64,000 nucleotides of DNA from assembly GCA_029891345.1 (NCBI GenBank), contig CM056999.1, positions 28,803,418 through 28,867,417 of the forward strand, in the 5' to 3' direction. The notes under the pieces were generated by a model. That model had not been told where the DNA came from and searched no databases. It was given only the letters and a program-made list of their open reading frames with translations. Of this stretch, positions 45,985 through 59,035 are shown piece after piece; position 1 is the stretch's first letter, and every line of letters starts with the position of its first letter. Made by a program: the position numbers and the translations under genes. This stretch comes from Dryococelus australis. Taxonomy: Eukaryota > Arthropoda > Insecta > Phasmatodea > Phasmatidae.

Positions 45985-47913
45985 CACTACAGCGAGCACA
46001 AAACAACAGCTATCTGCAGTAGCAGTGGCGAGTGTTACGTGTCTGGCGGACACAACACAACAGTTTACTATGTTATTAGAAACTATGCAGAATATGCAAA
46101 CACAGTTGCAATCTCAGTTGCAGGTAAAAAGCGTACATATGCAAACGCATTTCCAGGAGGTGCAATGCAATGTGCAACACAAATACAAATGCAGTTGCAG
46201 GAAGTGCATGGCAACATGTAAACACAGCTGCAAGATGTACGAAATAAGCTGGAGAGCAGTGCGCAGGCACAAACCACACAAGTTACACAGCTGAAATATC
46301 AGTTGAATACCCACAGTGATCTGGTACAACGACAAGTAGCTGAACTGAAGGATGACATAAATGCTTACCTTTGTCAGGTTACCACGGATTAGGCCACAAT
46401 ACGTCAGGAAATAGCAGTTGCCAGGGATGAGCTAGAGTTAGTAAAAGATAACTGCACTGCGCATGCCAGCGAGACAAAACGCCGCCTAAATAAAATCGAG
46501 CGTCAGCCAGTTCCTCCAGCTGATCGCACCATAATAGAGGAATCAGTGACAAATTAATTTGAATCAGTAAGCAGCTGCATAGAAACCCGCATAGCTCAGG
46601 TAGAGCGAGCATTTGAGCAAAGGTTTTCTTTTGTAGAGGGCGAAGAAAACCAATTCACACAAGTAATCGTAGGCGTACAAAATTTGCAACTAGTTGCCAA
46701 TGAAATTTCTAAAGAGGAAATTTAGGTACAGAATTCCAGTGTCACACAACCGGAGGTAGGCAATACGAGACGCCCAGTGTACTTGTTATTGCAACTGCTT
46801 CGAATGCTCAGGCCCTTGCAACACCGATATCGACATTATTGTATCACCCTTCCAAGTTGTGGACGGAGCAACTGCCAAAGTTTGAGGGATGCCTAGGAGG
46901 AAACCTCATAAATTATCTTATTAAATTAGAATGCGCAGTATTATTTTGACTGACCGTCAGCGGTATGTTGTGCTGCCTAAACTTAGCCCTTACCTCAACA
47001 GTATACTACTGATGGAAGGTGGCATGCAGCAGCATTGCCAATAAATCCGAATTCAAGACAAAATTTGTGGAGCATGGAAATTTTTTTTTCCTGGAAAGGG
47101 CAGAAGCCTAGAAACTCACATATCTGATCAGAATGAACGATCTAGGCATTTAACCCCGCCCATCAGCAATGAGGAATTCATTGCAGTATTGCACCAATTG
47201 CTGTACTATTACCAGATGCATTGTACTAGTCGTGCATATAATGATTTAGTGGCTTTTAAAGTCAGTTTATTGGCCTTCGATCAAATCGACAGTTAGCAAG
47301 GAACACACTGCAGCAGAGAAGGGAAGAAAGCTGCGCCGGTAGAACAAGCCCCACCCCTTTATCAAGACCATCTGCAACAACAGTTTATGTGCAATGTCTG
47401 ACCTAGTCAGCATCCGAGGGTGTAGTCCTATCAGGTAGACTATTATGAGCCCTACAGTATACCCCGATATTTCATTCAAAGGAATGGGCAGCACATATTT
47501 CGGGGACGCAAGTATTATTCCGGAAGGAAGGGAAGACGGAATAGACGCCATTGCAACCACCAAGAAAACAAAAATAGTTCGAAAGAGGAAAGACCACGAA
47601 AGGAACAGAGCACTGAGTTTCCGAGGGCATCCGAAATGGCACAACCGGCGAGAGGTCACCAAACATTGCCGCGAGATACTGTCAAGCCCACAGAAGTGAG
47701 TGTTAACCAGCAATGTAAACAAGGGGGCGCGATGCAGAGGAGAGAGGTAAACACAATGAATTTGGTGTATTCGCCACCTACCACACAAGCATTGTACAAT
47801 CCTACGCTAGCAGGCTATTGTGAGCAGCCAAGATTCGTTTACACTGATAATCAGAGGCCACTCGACCCATTCAAACCAGTGTGTATGGCTGCTCCATCGT
47901 CGCACGGCTGGTA
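45985..47913 (+). pseudogene. Gypsy gag region, degenerate
   Basis: The N-terminal part is Gln-rich and coiled-coil-like (TTQQFTMLLETMQNMQTQLQ at 46051-46110). After a frame change it continues as a long helical stretch to about 46730 (VQRQVAELKDDINAYL, ARDELELVKDN). A capsid-like block begins LPKFEGCLGGNLINYLIKLE (about 46873). A basic segment follows (about 47510-47640, Arg/Lys/Asn-rich), then the open frame 47636-47913 (MAQPARGHQTLPRD...). There is no zinc knuckle; the basic segment may replace it for RNA binding. Stops are numerous. Confidence 0.6.
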
Positions 47914-48149
47914 ACCACCTGTCAAAGCTAGTCAAGACTCAGCTAATTATCATACGTTAAACTAAGTAGGGCCAAGGAAGAGAGATCCCGATCACTGGAT
48001 CAAGTTGTTAGTAACTTTACCAAGGGGTCACACTGTGTGATTACCATCCCAGTTGAAACAAGTGCCGAGCATGCTAAATTAACAGACATACTAATAAACA
48101 TAGTTGTTTTGAAAGAAACAGACAGGGAGTTTCTTTTACATGACCAAGC

Positions 48150-48515
48150 AGATGATACTGCATGTATTCAAGAGACTTTATGCCTGAGTTACGATTGGAT
48201 GTTTGTGGATTACTAGTACCGCGTTTGCTTGATAGTGGTGCAAACGTTTGATGTGTGTCAGAAAAGTTTTTATGTGCCATTTGAGCCACTGGGTTCAAAT
48301 TCCCTACTGTCCCGGTACCAAGACTACGAATTATTGGAGCAAAGGCCAAATCAAGTCCCATTGTCTGTAAACAGGTGTTGTAGATTACAGCGGGATTAGG
48401 AAACACTAAATAAATTTTATTGTAGTAATAAAAGGCTTAACCAAACAAGTCACTCTCGGAATAGACTTCCTAACCCACCACAAAATTTGTTTGGATTTTG
48501 GTGGTTGGTATGAAC
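48150..48515 (+). pseudogene. Gypsy aspartic protease relic
   Basis: RLLDSGANV carries the catalytic D-S-G (48231-48239), followed at once by a stop. After further changes, TLGIDFLTHHKICLDFG (about 48450-48500) matches the C-terminal helix of retroviral-type proteases. It lies between gag and reverse transcriptase, as expected. Confidence 0.7.
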
Positions 48516-48630
48516 AGCTCCTAGACAGTCAAGCAGTGTAACAACAACATACATCTGGGCGTGGTCAGACAAAGTAGTATGCCAGCTACAACTTGTAGAA
48601 TGTCCGATAGACAAGTCCCCAACCACAGAT

Positions 48631-49576
48631 ATGTTCGCTATGCAAGAAGAGATTTTTAAGACCCTGAAAGAGGTAACAGCTGTTAGCTACAATCAGAAGT
48701 GCGTACTAGAGCAACTATTAGTTTCACACCAGCACGTTTTCTTGGAGAAGCAAGGCTGCAACATGTTGTTTACGACTGAAATTAAAGTAGAGCCGGGAAG
48801 TATGTTTCATTGCAAGGGATATCCGATACCTGCAAAATATATTCATGAAGAAGAGGCCTATCTAAATAATATGATACTATGGGAAATTATTCAGAGATTG
48901 TCGAGTCCATTCTGTAACCCAATGGCTTGCATCTAAAAGAAAGATGGCTCAGTCAGATTATGTTTGGACACGCGCATGTTGAATAGTATAACAATAAAGT
49001 CGCGTGAAAGTCCTAGGCCTACCAAGGAGTTGTTACGGTTTTACAGTGGCGTAAAGTACATGACTACAATTGATTTCACACATGGATACAGGCAGTTATC
49101 CCTCATGCAGGAATCCCAGAAATATACCCTATGTGGACGACATACTTACTATGTCAAATACTTTCGAGGAGCACATAGAGTATTTAAATTTAGTCCTCCA
49201 CAAGTTACCAGAGACAGGAATGACGGTCAAGGTTAAGAAGATGCTTTTCTGTAGGAATGAAGTATCATTCCTGGGACATATCCGTACACCAAATGGAATT
49301 AGAACTGCTCCAGATAAGCTGGTTGCAATTACAAGTTTTCTCGCATCCAGAAATGTCAAGCAGCTCAGAGCTTTTCTTGGTGTGATGGGATTTTATAGAA
49401 ATTATTCCGATAAGGTTGCTGAAGTGTCCCTACATTTGTTTGAACTTTTTCAAAAGGATATTGTTTGGATCTGGACAGAGAAGAAGCAGAAGGCATTTGA
49501 AGCTGTCAAAGAGCTATTTCTGTCAGATCTTGTAATCTATCATCCAGTCCAGAACTTCACATTTTTACCTCTCTAA
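48631..49576 (+). pseudogene. Gypsy reverse transcriptase with internal deletion
   Basis: 48631-48936 is the connection and finger region (SSPFCNPMACI, stop, KKDGSVRLCLD). 48964-49120 includes MTTIDFTHGYRQLSL with the first catalytic Asp. The YVDDIL box follows at 49130, only about 20 codons later, whereas in the family roughly 70 or more residues lie between. An out-of-frame deletion of about 150-180 bases therefore removed part of the palm. The thumb and connection are open to 49576 (VSFLGHIRTPNGIR, LRAFLGVMGFYRNY). Confidence 0.85.
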
Positions 49577-49920
49577 GGACGCCTCTAGTTTCACCATAGG
49601 ATCAAAACTTGAACAGTTGGGCGAGGAAAGAACAGATAAAACCATAGCTATGGCAAGAAGGACATTAAACAAGGTTGAACAGAATCATACCATAATGGAA
49701 AGAGATATGCAGAGTGTTGTGTGGGCACTACAGCAATTTCGGAATTTATTTATTGGGGAAAGTATCGTGTTGCAAACAGACCACGAAGTGCTGCTAAGCC
49801 TTAGGACCGGTAAAATATTTAGTAGCAGGCTGACCCGATGGTCATTGTTAATCAAGAAATTAGACCTCGGATTTTAACATATTAAGGGCTCAGATAATGT
49901 AGTTGGGGATTATCTCAGCC
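49577..49920 (+). pseudogene. Gypsy RNase H relic
   Basis: The open frame 49617-49877 contains EQNHTIMERDMQSVVWALQQ with the second catalytic acid, LQTDHEVLLSL with the third, and SRLTRWSLLIKKLDLGF, then a stop and HIKGSDNVVGDYLSHIP. The first Asp region (DASSFT at about 49580) is in another frame. It follows the reverse transcriptase directly, as in gypsy pol. Confidence 0.8.
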
Positions 49921-50199
49921 ACATCCCTGTTGAGGAAACAGAAATTAAAAGCAAGCGACCAAATGAATTTTCCATAGCTTCAGCAAGGAGGCAACTAGAA
50001 TCGTCATATGCAGTGCAAATAATTTTGCAATTATATTTTAAGAACAGAGAAAGGACAAATTTCGCAGCACTGTGGTAGCGAAACTGCAGATCACACCATG
50101 CAAACATTCACTATATAATTAGTTTTATTGTAATGCAGATGGGGTTCTTTCTAACACAGCCTATGGAAGAGAGAATTTCAGGATGAATGGAAGGTGGTT

Positions 50200-51300
50200 G
50201 TTCCCGCGAGTCTACAATCAAAATTGATTATCGACACCTACGAAATTATTGGTAACGTCGGAACTAGCAAAACATTTATGAGGACCTTAGGAGGCAACTT
50301 TTCTGGAAGAAAATTCTGAAATCAGTAACCTCCGACATAAGGATGGGTGATCTTTGTCAAAAATGTAGGCATCCGCAACAATATTTATTGGGAGAAATAC
50401 AGCCAATTTTGCCAGATAATTTTTGGATTTAGTTTCTGTGGATCTGTACAGTACCCTCCCATGCTCCAAAGCCGGCATACTCTACAAATTTTTCATGATG
50501 GACGTGTTCTCTAAGTTCACAAAACTTTGTGCAATAGTTCAAGCAAACACAAGGAACATCTTAAGCAAGCTGGATACATTTGTTAAAGGAGTGGGTAAGC
50601 CGAGATGTGCGCTATAACATAAAGGCTCACAATTCACAGGACGTATTTGGCCAGAGGGATTAAGACCCTATGCGATTATACCCACTACAGCTTCCAAACA
50701 TTACCCCCAAGGTAACCCTGTCGAGAGGTGGATGAACAGCCTAGGTAATATACTGTAAGTATATTTTCACACTGCACGACAGCGATGGCAATATAAAGTG
50801 CCAATAATTGAGTATGTTTTAAATCACATGGATAATGATGCTACGAGTCTGACTCCTTGGAAGGGGATTACTGGAGAATGATCAGCGATTTTCAACTCGG
50901 AATTATTACTAGATGTACCAAGGATTTTGTCTGAAACACCCGTAAATGCACCAGAGCTATGCGAGGGATTGACAACAATTGTATGCAGGAGACTGCACAT
51001 AACAGCTGATAGAAAAGTGAGAATTACTAAAAAGTCAAAAATTAATAAATTGGAACCAGGTCAGCTGGTATTGACAAGAACGTATCCTTTGATTACACAT
51101 TGAGACTTATTTACTACTAATCTTCTCCTATTATACAAGGACCAGTATGATGTAAAGCTTCAAGTTCATCAGAACTGTTACGAACTGTTAGGGCCAGGCA
51201 CTGATAATATGGTAGGAAGAAATAATCTAGCTGTGTTACTTGTCTACCATCCCAGCAAAACTACGAGTTCCACGAGAGCACAGAGAAGCAATGTCTAGTA
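50200..51300 (+). pseudogene. Gypsy integrase relic
   Basis: The zinc-binding domain is partly readable (NVGTSKTFMRTL, LCQKCRHPQ), with both His apparently changed (Tyr, Asn) but the Cys pair kept. The core has VSVDLYSTLPCSKAGI with the first Asp, and an open frame 50423-50617. At the second catalytic site a stop and His replace the usual S-D before KGSQFTG (about 50625). NPVERWMNSLG (about 50718) keeps the Glu. The C-terminal part has LEPGQLVLTRTYPL and LLYKDQYDVKLQV (51050-51160). Many stops are present. Confidence 0.8.
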
Positions 51301-52491
51301 AAGAAAACAGATGAGCATCTGCATGATGGTGATTTTACTGGTTTTAACTGTGTGAAGTAGGGTAGAGGATTATTAATACATTCCTAATGTTTGAAGAGCC
51401 TCCCCAAATTAGTTAGATTAATTTATTTTACACTGGACGCCAAGTAATACAAGATTATGCTATGCCTACGGATTGCTACAGTTATAGGGTGCTTAAGTTA
51501 AGAACCATAACCATGATGTGGTTAGATGCACTGCATGACAGGAGTGCCATTGAAAGTCGCCTGCTGTCCTACATTGCCTGCCCGGGGAAACAAATCCAGC
51601 AATCAACCATGTCTGAGGACCTGTAACAAAGAGTAAACGGGCACTGCCCAAATTTGACCACAAAGAATTAGCCATTTTAATATCACATATAAACCCTGCG
51701 ATTATCATGTACCATGGTTCCAGGTGTAATTCAGTATGTATACTGATATGGCGTAGTGTTTTCTCTGAAATAATCCATTTGACTGTCATTGAAATTCCTT
51801 TTTGTTTACATTTGTTTGTTATGTCAGCATCGGAAGTCTGTTTTGTTGTACATAGGTAGAGATAATATTTGCTCTCAGATGTTGTTACGTATTATTGCAT
51901 TAGTTGATTGTTGTTTATTTTTCATTGTGCTAATGAGAAGGTTTGTGGTTTATCTGAGATGCCTAAGTTTGTGGCAGGGAGTTCTCAGGTTTGTTAAGCA
52001 TGTAACATGTAAATAGTAATGCTGTTTGTTGGTCTAGCCACAGTATTGTTCTTTAGTCATGCTATATGGAGGTAAAGTGATCACATCATGTGTCTAGCTA
52101 ACTTTAACATAAAGGTGACTATGTTTTTAGTTGGCTGTTGTGATTTAAGTGTGCACAAGAAATTGTGCCTATTGACTCCAGTCTTCGTATGAGATGGACT
52201 CGCTCTGTTTGGCCGAGCAAGACGATGTTGAACACAGCAACCATATGATTTGATGTAAATAAAGTTTTTTTTTGTTCTTAATGATGTTAATTAAAACACT
52301 TTGTTGAAAGTATAATGACAATAGTGACATGTTGGTAATGGACAGAAAACATTTTGAAGTGTGTAGAAGCTAATTCGTTGTTGCCGATTGATTTGTTTTT
52401 TAGCAATGCCTATTTTAATGTGTATCACATATTGAGTGTTTCATTTACACTTTCTCTGTTATAAACTGTACTTGGAAATGATGGTTCATTA
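51301..52491. other. Region between integrase and 3' LTR
   Basis: No recognisable envelope or other gene. The plus-strand frame 51789-52016 (75 codons, hydrophobic, Cys-rich) and the minus-strand frame 51493-51789 show no family. No purine tract precedes the LTR at 52492. Confidence 0.5.
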
Positions 52492-54633
52492 TGTAACACC
52501 CGTAAAAGTACGCCTTTCATACATATAATTACTCTATATTATTTTCCTTTTTTATTATTACACATATTGTCATGTAAGATTATATGTAATATTTTTCACA
52601 TTTTTCACCTATATGAGTATATCTGATTATGTTAACATTTTTAATTTTATTATTATTAACTTGTACCAATATTTAATATATGGATGAATGGTGCAATATT
52701 TTATGTTTAATTTGATTGGCTAGTTCAATTTTCATTGTATATTTTTTACATAATTAGTATTTATTTTTGGTGTTATCTCATTTTTGTATGTGTTTTGATT
52801 AATAATTTTATTGTATCTCAGTTCCGAGATCATGTATTCTTTGGTTTTTCAGCAGCTACACAATTGTAAGTGGTTCATGTGGGCGGTTTAAATAATTTCG
52901 ATTCCCATTGTCCTGCAGGTATAAATCCTGAGTGTTCATTGACTGGTTCTTTAGGTCCCCTTAAGCTAGCGCCAGTTGGCAGAGTATAATGCTCTGTTCA
53001 TTAGCAGCATCCACCCAAGTCAGACATAGGATAGAACGTTCTGTCTGATATGGACAGAGAGGGAGGATTTTAATTAGTTTTAGGGTGTGTAAACGTTTCC
53101 CTGAAATCACTTAATAGTCTTCTACAACCAGCAATGGAATGTGAGCTGATAGTCTCCCTTTTATCTAGGTTTAGTAGACAAGAGATACCCAGGTTTGAGG
53201 ATGTCGTATACGTACGTATAGAGCTAAGCTCCACCGAATAAGCACCTTAACCTACTACACAAATGTCCTTCGAGAGTATCCTCCCTTCAATCCAGTTGGT
53301 GAATCAACTATAAGTCCTAAACTGCAAGCTGATATTTTAATCAAAACATAATTTTCTTTGTTTGGATCAGTTCAGTTTTCAGTTAGCGTCAGTTAAGCAA
53401 GGTACGCCATTTTGAATTGTTAAGTACGGAATGTTCCAGCACATTTACGCCCACTGTAAAACTAGAGATAAGAGTAACTTTTACCAGAGCTAGAATGTAT
53501 AGTGAGCACAACAATTTTAAAGTTCGTTCTAACTAAATAAGACAGTGTAATTGTTCATTTTTGAAAACGAGTAATTTCAGACAGTGGCAAGTTATGATAT
53601 GTTACCCTCAAAGTGTTTGAGCACGTAAGGCATGAGCACTTTTAAAGTTGCTAGTATAGACGTGAGTGTTTCTAGCTTTTCTTATATTGCCATCAGGATT
53701 TTTAATTATACTTTCCGTTTAACAATTGCTAAAGTATAATAAGAAATGACAAAAGAGGAATAAAGTAATCATGTAAAAAAGATGAATCTGCTGTGTCGAG
53801 TTCTGTGTTATAGGGTAAAGTTAATCGGCTTCCTATCCAGTGCAAAACATGTGTGTTTATTAAAGTATTCTATTACCTGCCTTGCCGTAATGCACATTCG
53901 CAAATTGTGTACGTATTGAATGCTATTTTCTAGAGTGTGCTAATAATCATAAGCTTATTAACCTATCGGCCCAGGACTTCTCCAGGCAAATCTACAACTG
54001 CAACCTAGGTAATGTTACACTTTTCCACTGCAATATATAGACAGCTATTTTACTTGGTCGCACTCATTTTTACAATTGTTTCATTGTTGTGTTTGCAAAC
54101 CACGGTTTTCATGAGAGTGAATAATCTCATAAAGGACATCACACCAACCCTAGCATATACACGAAAGTACTCGTAAGTGCCATGTGTAATTGATCCTGAC
54201 TGGAGTTAAATGAAACTGACAGTATTAGCCATAGCTCAAAATAATAAATATTCGTTAAGCAGTGGCCAAAACAACTTATTTACATGCCGAATATATTTAA
54301 GTGTTCATTTTATATGCATACAACCCAGTAAAGTGATATGTATATGGTAACCAACATACACGTAAGTATAACCTATAAGTTGTATTGTGGCAAGAGTAAT
54401 CAGCTGGACAGCGCAATCTCACATGGAGCTGTTAGGAACATCCACGACAAGAACATATGTTATTATTTAACTAGTTATTATATTTGTACACCCACCAATT
54501 GGCAACGAAGCTAAACATTAAATATAGGGAGAATTGCTGACCTAACAAGTTATTGTGCACAACTTAGTCCATACGAGTTGTGCTGTATAGCTAATTGTGT
54601 CGGAGTAGCTGAAGTACAGGTAAAGTATATCAC
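52492..54633 (+). repeat. 3' LTR (about 2.14 kb)
   Basis: Starts with TGTAACACCC, a common gypsy LTR start, and ends about 'aaagtatatcac'. It matches the two blocks of the 5' LTR end to end. It is much longer than typical insect gypsy LTRs (a few hundred bases). Confidence 0.85.
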
Positions 54634-57600
54634 CGTATCTTTCTTTCTCTCTCTCTCCCCCTCCCTCCTCAATGACGCTCGTTAGCTTCGCTGAGAAGGA
54701 AACACACCACACCTTGTTAGATAACCAGAAGTAGAATGCTTGGCGATCTTTCATACCATTATTTCTTTTTTTATCTAATTTATTTACTTCACTGATGTCA
54801 AAATTCTCCGAATAGTGTTTTCAACATTTTTAAAAATATTTTCTTATATATTATGTAAGGACAATCAAAAAAATATATGATCTCGAGACTTGACTTACTG
54901 TACAAATATCTGAATAGGTAACCACCCCACTGAAATGCGTTAAAAATTTATAATGAGGATATTTTAGTTTTGAAAAATTTGAAAGCAATTAGTTTCACTT
55001 CGTGCGATGCAGTTAGCATTAGTTAATGTTATTATTACTTGAATGTATAAACCTGTAATGCAAAATTAAAGAATTACTGACATTAGCTAGTAACGCACAC
55101 TGCGTATTTTGTGTAATGCATTTTTCGGTTTCTAATGACTTGAAATGTAAACAGAGAGCGAGACTCATTGAGGGTAATTCGAATTTAATGGCATAATAAA
55201 TAAATTAACGAAAACATTTGTGGAGATACACCTTGCTTCATATCCCATCAAGGATTCTTAGATTATTTCACGTAATAAATATGTGTAAGTAGTATTTACG
55301 CAATGAACATACACTGATAATAATTTCACCCTTAAGTACATATCATACCAGGACCATTGCTCACTTCTGACTAACCCATGTTTTTTATTTTTTTTTACGT
55401 TTAACTTATGTGCCCGAAATCTTGAAATTTTCAAACACACTACAGACCGAGCTAGGCAATCGATATGCCTTTCCCTACCGCTATTTCATTCTTTCGAACA
55501 GTTCAGACATTTCCGAACTCCATCCTCTAGACACGTTTGCCATCAACAGTAAGAACAGACACTTCGACCGATATAGCAACCCCAAAACCACTCTCGATAT
55601 CCTAAGAAGTCTGTATCGACAAAGCTTTCTCTATCCACAACAAGAGAAGCGGCATCAGCTCTCCACGCTTAATTTTTTAACTTCTTACATAATAACACAA
55701 AAAATATATATTTGTACTCATTACATTCACTTAAAACATGCTTTGAAAAACAAATTGATGTTATTGGTATATTTTAAAAGTAAATTTTTTTCCTGTTACC
55801 ATATTATTTTCTACGTATATGAAATAGACAAGAATTTTCAGAAATACCCATCGAGAATAACTACGATTTGAAAACCTTGCTTTAATACTCCTTGTTTCAT
55901 TTTCCAGTGATGTAGATATGTCTGTATCGATTTACTAATTTGCGTATCGAGAACAAATTCAGAGATATAAATTGTGGAAATACTTGAAACATATATGCAG
56001 ACACATCCCAAAAATCTCTATTGTTTAAAAACCCAAAATATTTTTTGAACATTAAATAAGAAGGATAGTCCAAATAACATTCAAGTTAACATCATATATA
56101 ATAAATCCCAAGATATGCGTGCATCTCTAGAAGAGATCCATTCCCCCAAACGAGCGAAAGAGTTGATATATTCTACCGAAAGGATTGCTAACAGCAGAGG
56201 GGTTGCAGTGCAATGTGGGGTGAAGACTAGTTCCAGCAAACGACAACAGAGGGCGGGCCGCCGTGTCCCTCAGTGTTTGTGTAACAGCTACCCGAGCACG
56301 TCGCAAACGGGTCACGACAGCTCGTGTCTGCTGTAAGTCCTTCCATTCTGCCAGGCCATCGCGCACCAACAGACCCGACATACCCACCTCTCTGTGCATA
56401 GTTTTCGTAAACGTTACCAAAATCTTATAAATTGAAGTATATATATATGAAAATTTATTTTGACCATTTAATTTTTCCTAAGTTGCTACAATATTTCATT
56501 AAATAACCACTTCATTACAATACACATTAGCATGTGAAGCAACATTTATTAGCTAAAAGTAAATATTTTGCTGTCTCCATATACCAAAAAGGGTTTAATT
56601 TAAGAATATATATATATAATATATAATTCTGTAACCGACCGATATTGTATTAAGGCAATTATTTCAGCTGTAAAAACATTTTGCATTACAACATACCACA
56701 ATTCGTGTATATATTCTGAGGCATGCACTATTATACCGTCTTTGTTTTACTATCCCCGAAAAGTTCTGAACTCGCACTCTACCCTAACAACATCTCATAC
56801 TCAATTTCAGTACTCTCTCGCAAGAAGTTATAGTACAAAAATTACTGCAGAGCGAGAGTGTCAGCATATATGCATTCAGCGAGACCTTTGTGTAAAGAAT
56901 AAAAACCAGTTCCTCATGCATATGTATAATGCCCTTAAATCTTAGTACATGGATACATAAATAATCATGTACACACTTCATCATCACTTACAAACACCGT
57001 ACTGATTGCTTAGTGTAAAGTTTCTTCTGAAGAATGCATTTCCAAATTCTAACATAGCAGATTATGATAATGTATCTACTACCTCAAATTATATTGATTC
57101 ACATAGTAATAACAACAAGCCTACAAGGTGTTCACATGAAAAAAAACCTGAAAATCGCTATTACCATTCAGTACCTCGTAAACACACACACAGAATAAAT
57201 AAAACACTTAAACACACCATTTTTTACATTTCGTGAACTTAATATTACACGTGACTAATAATCATCATCAATAATCATCTCCTGGGAAATTATTAAATTT
57301 TTCTATTTATGTACCCTGTATGCTTAAATATACATAATTTTGCAAAACCCTTCAAATAAATTTTCCATATACATCTTACATATAAGAAATAAACAATGTT
57401 ATACTCGACTAACATGTGAGAGTAAATACTATATTTAAACCCGTATTCAGTAGGACGTGAGTTCTAATCCCATCCAAACCAATGAGATTTCTTTCTTTTT
57501 TTTTCTGCCGAAGCTTTCCCGAAATCACTCCAGGTGATTGTCGGAATGTTTACATACTGCTCCCACCGTACCAAATTCCTTAGCAATGCAAATATATGTT

Positions 57601-58740
57601 AAGAAATTCTCATCTCGTAGAGGGTTATTACAGAGTAATCATCCCAACTCATGTATCTATTTGCTTAGACAAACATCAAATTGTGAACTATTCATATACA
57701 CTTCTCGCAAAAATTTCCCCCTATATTTTGTAAAATGAGAACTACAATCACCCTGGTACACTTCATATCAATGCGAGTTATTTAAGTACGAAATGAAATT
57801 AAGTTACTTTATCTTTAACTCCGAAATTCTATTATTATAGCACTACACAGGTAATATAGTGGAGCAACGTTGAAACCACTACTTTCTTACCAAACAAACA
57901 AGCAATATTAGTCAAGCCATCATACATTTTCGAATATATATCACTCGCGTTATCACACATCTGAACAATACCGACGTGACACAAAGAAACACGTTCTTGC
58001 CATATATGAAACGGATATTCTAAAAATATTTTTACATGCCGTGGTTCGAGTTTAATATGCATACCTTATTGTGAGTAATCCGTGAGTTGTCGTCTTGGGA
58101 ATTTAACTTTGGTCGAATAATTCGTTGTCTCCTGCGTGCTCCCAATAGTCGACGTAATTTTCGTTTTGGGTCTTCAATGTATTATTCCAAAATTAGTGTT
58201 GATTATTCCATGCGTGTTAATAGTTTGATTTTGTTATTGAGAGAGAAATAGTCTCTGAGTTTAACTGCTTTAGGTATGTTGTTATTTCTTCGTTTGCGAG
58301 ATGTAGCAAAGTTTTCCCCCGTTGTTTCCACTTGAGTTGGTGTAGAATATAATTATTTTCCTTCTGGTTATTGTGATTATTGTATTTTCTGCAGTAAACA
58401 TTCAACTCTGTTGGAAATGAAATTATGCGTAATTTTATCGTGGTAGCACGCCAAGAGATGGAAGACAGTGCTACGATGTGCCATTTGTAAACTGTGTGAT
58501 TTACTGGTGTATAGTGATGTGTGCATAGAGACGTCACCACTAGATTTCAGGTGCTTGTTATCCGACGGACTGATTCCAGGTAAGAAAGATGAGTGTTTAT
58601 GAAAGTGTTTTTGTTCAGCACACATTAGTTTTCTCACACAAACACCCGCACAATTCTTTTAATACAATTGGCTTAGAGATAAGCGCACAAGTGCAACGAG
58701 GCAATCGTTACCTAACAGCTCTAGATTTGGACGCTTTAAC
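54634..58740. other. No firm gene; one 153-codon open frame
   Basis: The frame 55410-55871 on the plus strand is the longest here. Its first 90 codons are less AT-rich than the flanks (Arg/Tyr/Ser/Leu-rich, LDTFAINSKNRHFDRYSNPK), and its end is AT-rich and probably random. 56110-56410 is a GC-richer patch open on both strands. 57449-57461 has a B-box-like 'gagttctaatccc' followed by a T-run at about 57494, perhaps a SINE tail. (TA)n runs are present at about 56609. None can be named. Confidence 0.3.
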
Positions 58741-59035
58741 TAGCCTCAGTACATCCGTGTTGTACCTGCAGTGATTTCAGCTAATTCTTGATGTAACTTG
58801 CAGACTTCCCGTACAGCTATCACAACCGACACGGCGCAGCGAGAGTCATAGGTCTTGCTGTGATCCCGTCTGCTCGAGTACTGCTGAGCGTTCCCACGCA
58901 AGAAAACTGCAGCAACAGTAACGACTGGGTTACTGTGTCCTGATTGGCTGTTGGGGATCATCAGATGCGTAGATATCTTCTTGGCTGCAGGCATTGGACA
59001 ACAGTGAGCAGTCACGTGACATACACGACGGAGTT
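58741..59035. other. GC-richer, CpG-containing patch
   Basis: This patch contains 'gattggctgttgg' (inverted CCAAT) and 'gcagtcacgtgac' (E-box). It resembles a promoter more than a repeat but has no linked gene. Open frames on both strands show no domain. Confidence 0.25.

Larger units (their letters stand above)
41968..54633 (+). mobile_element. Ty3/gypsy LTR retrotransposon, degenerate
   Basis: Two long LTRs enclose, in the usual order, primer-binding site, gag, protease, reverse transcriptase, RNase H and integrase, all on the plus strand. No matching target-site duplication was found (atgga before, cgtat after), and no clear polypurine tract precedes the 3' LTR. The sequence between integrase and the 3' LTR (51300-52490) has no recognisable envelope gene. 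In a 71-base hand alignment the LTRs differ at 8 places (about 11%), so the insertion is old. Confidence 0.9.

Noticed and set aside
46076-46335. Minus-strand Cys-rich frames
   Set aside because: Antisense shadows of the Gln-rich gypsy gag coding strand (cag/gca words).
47267-47788. 173-codon minus-strand frame, one of the longest in the window
   Set aside because: It lies antisense to the gypsy gag basic region; no motif, and the element's plus-strand layout explains the sequence.
51493-52016. Possible envelope gene of the gypsy element
   Set aside because: No signal peptide, furin-like site or conserved envelope pattern could be read in any frame.
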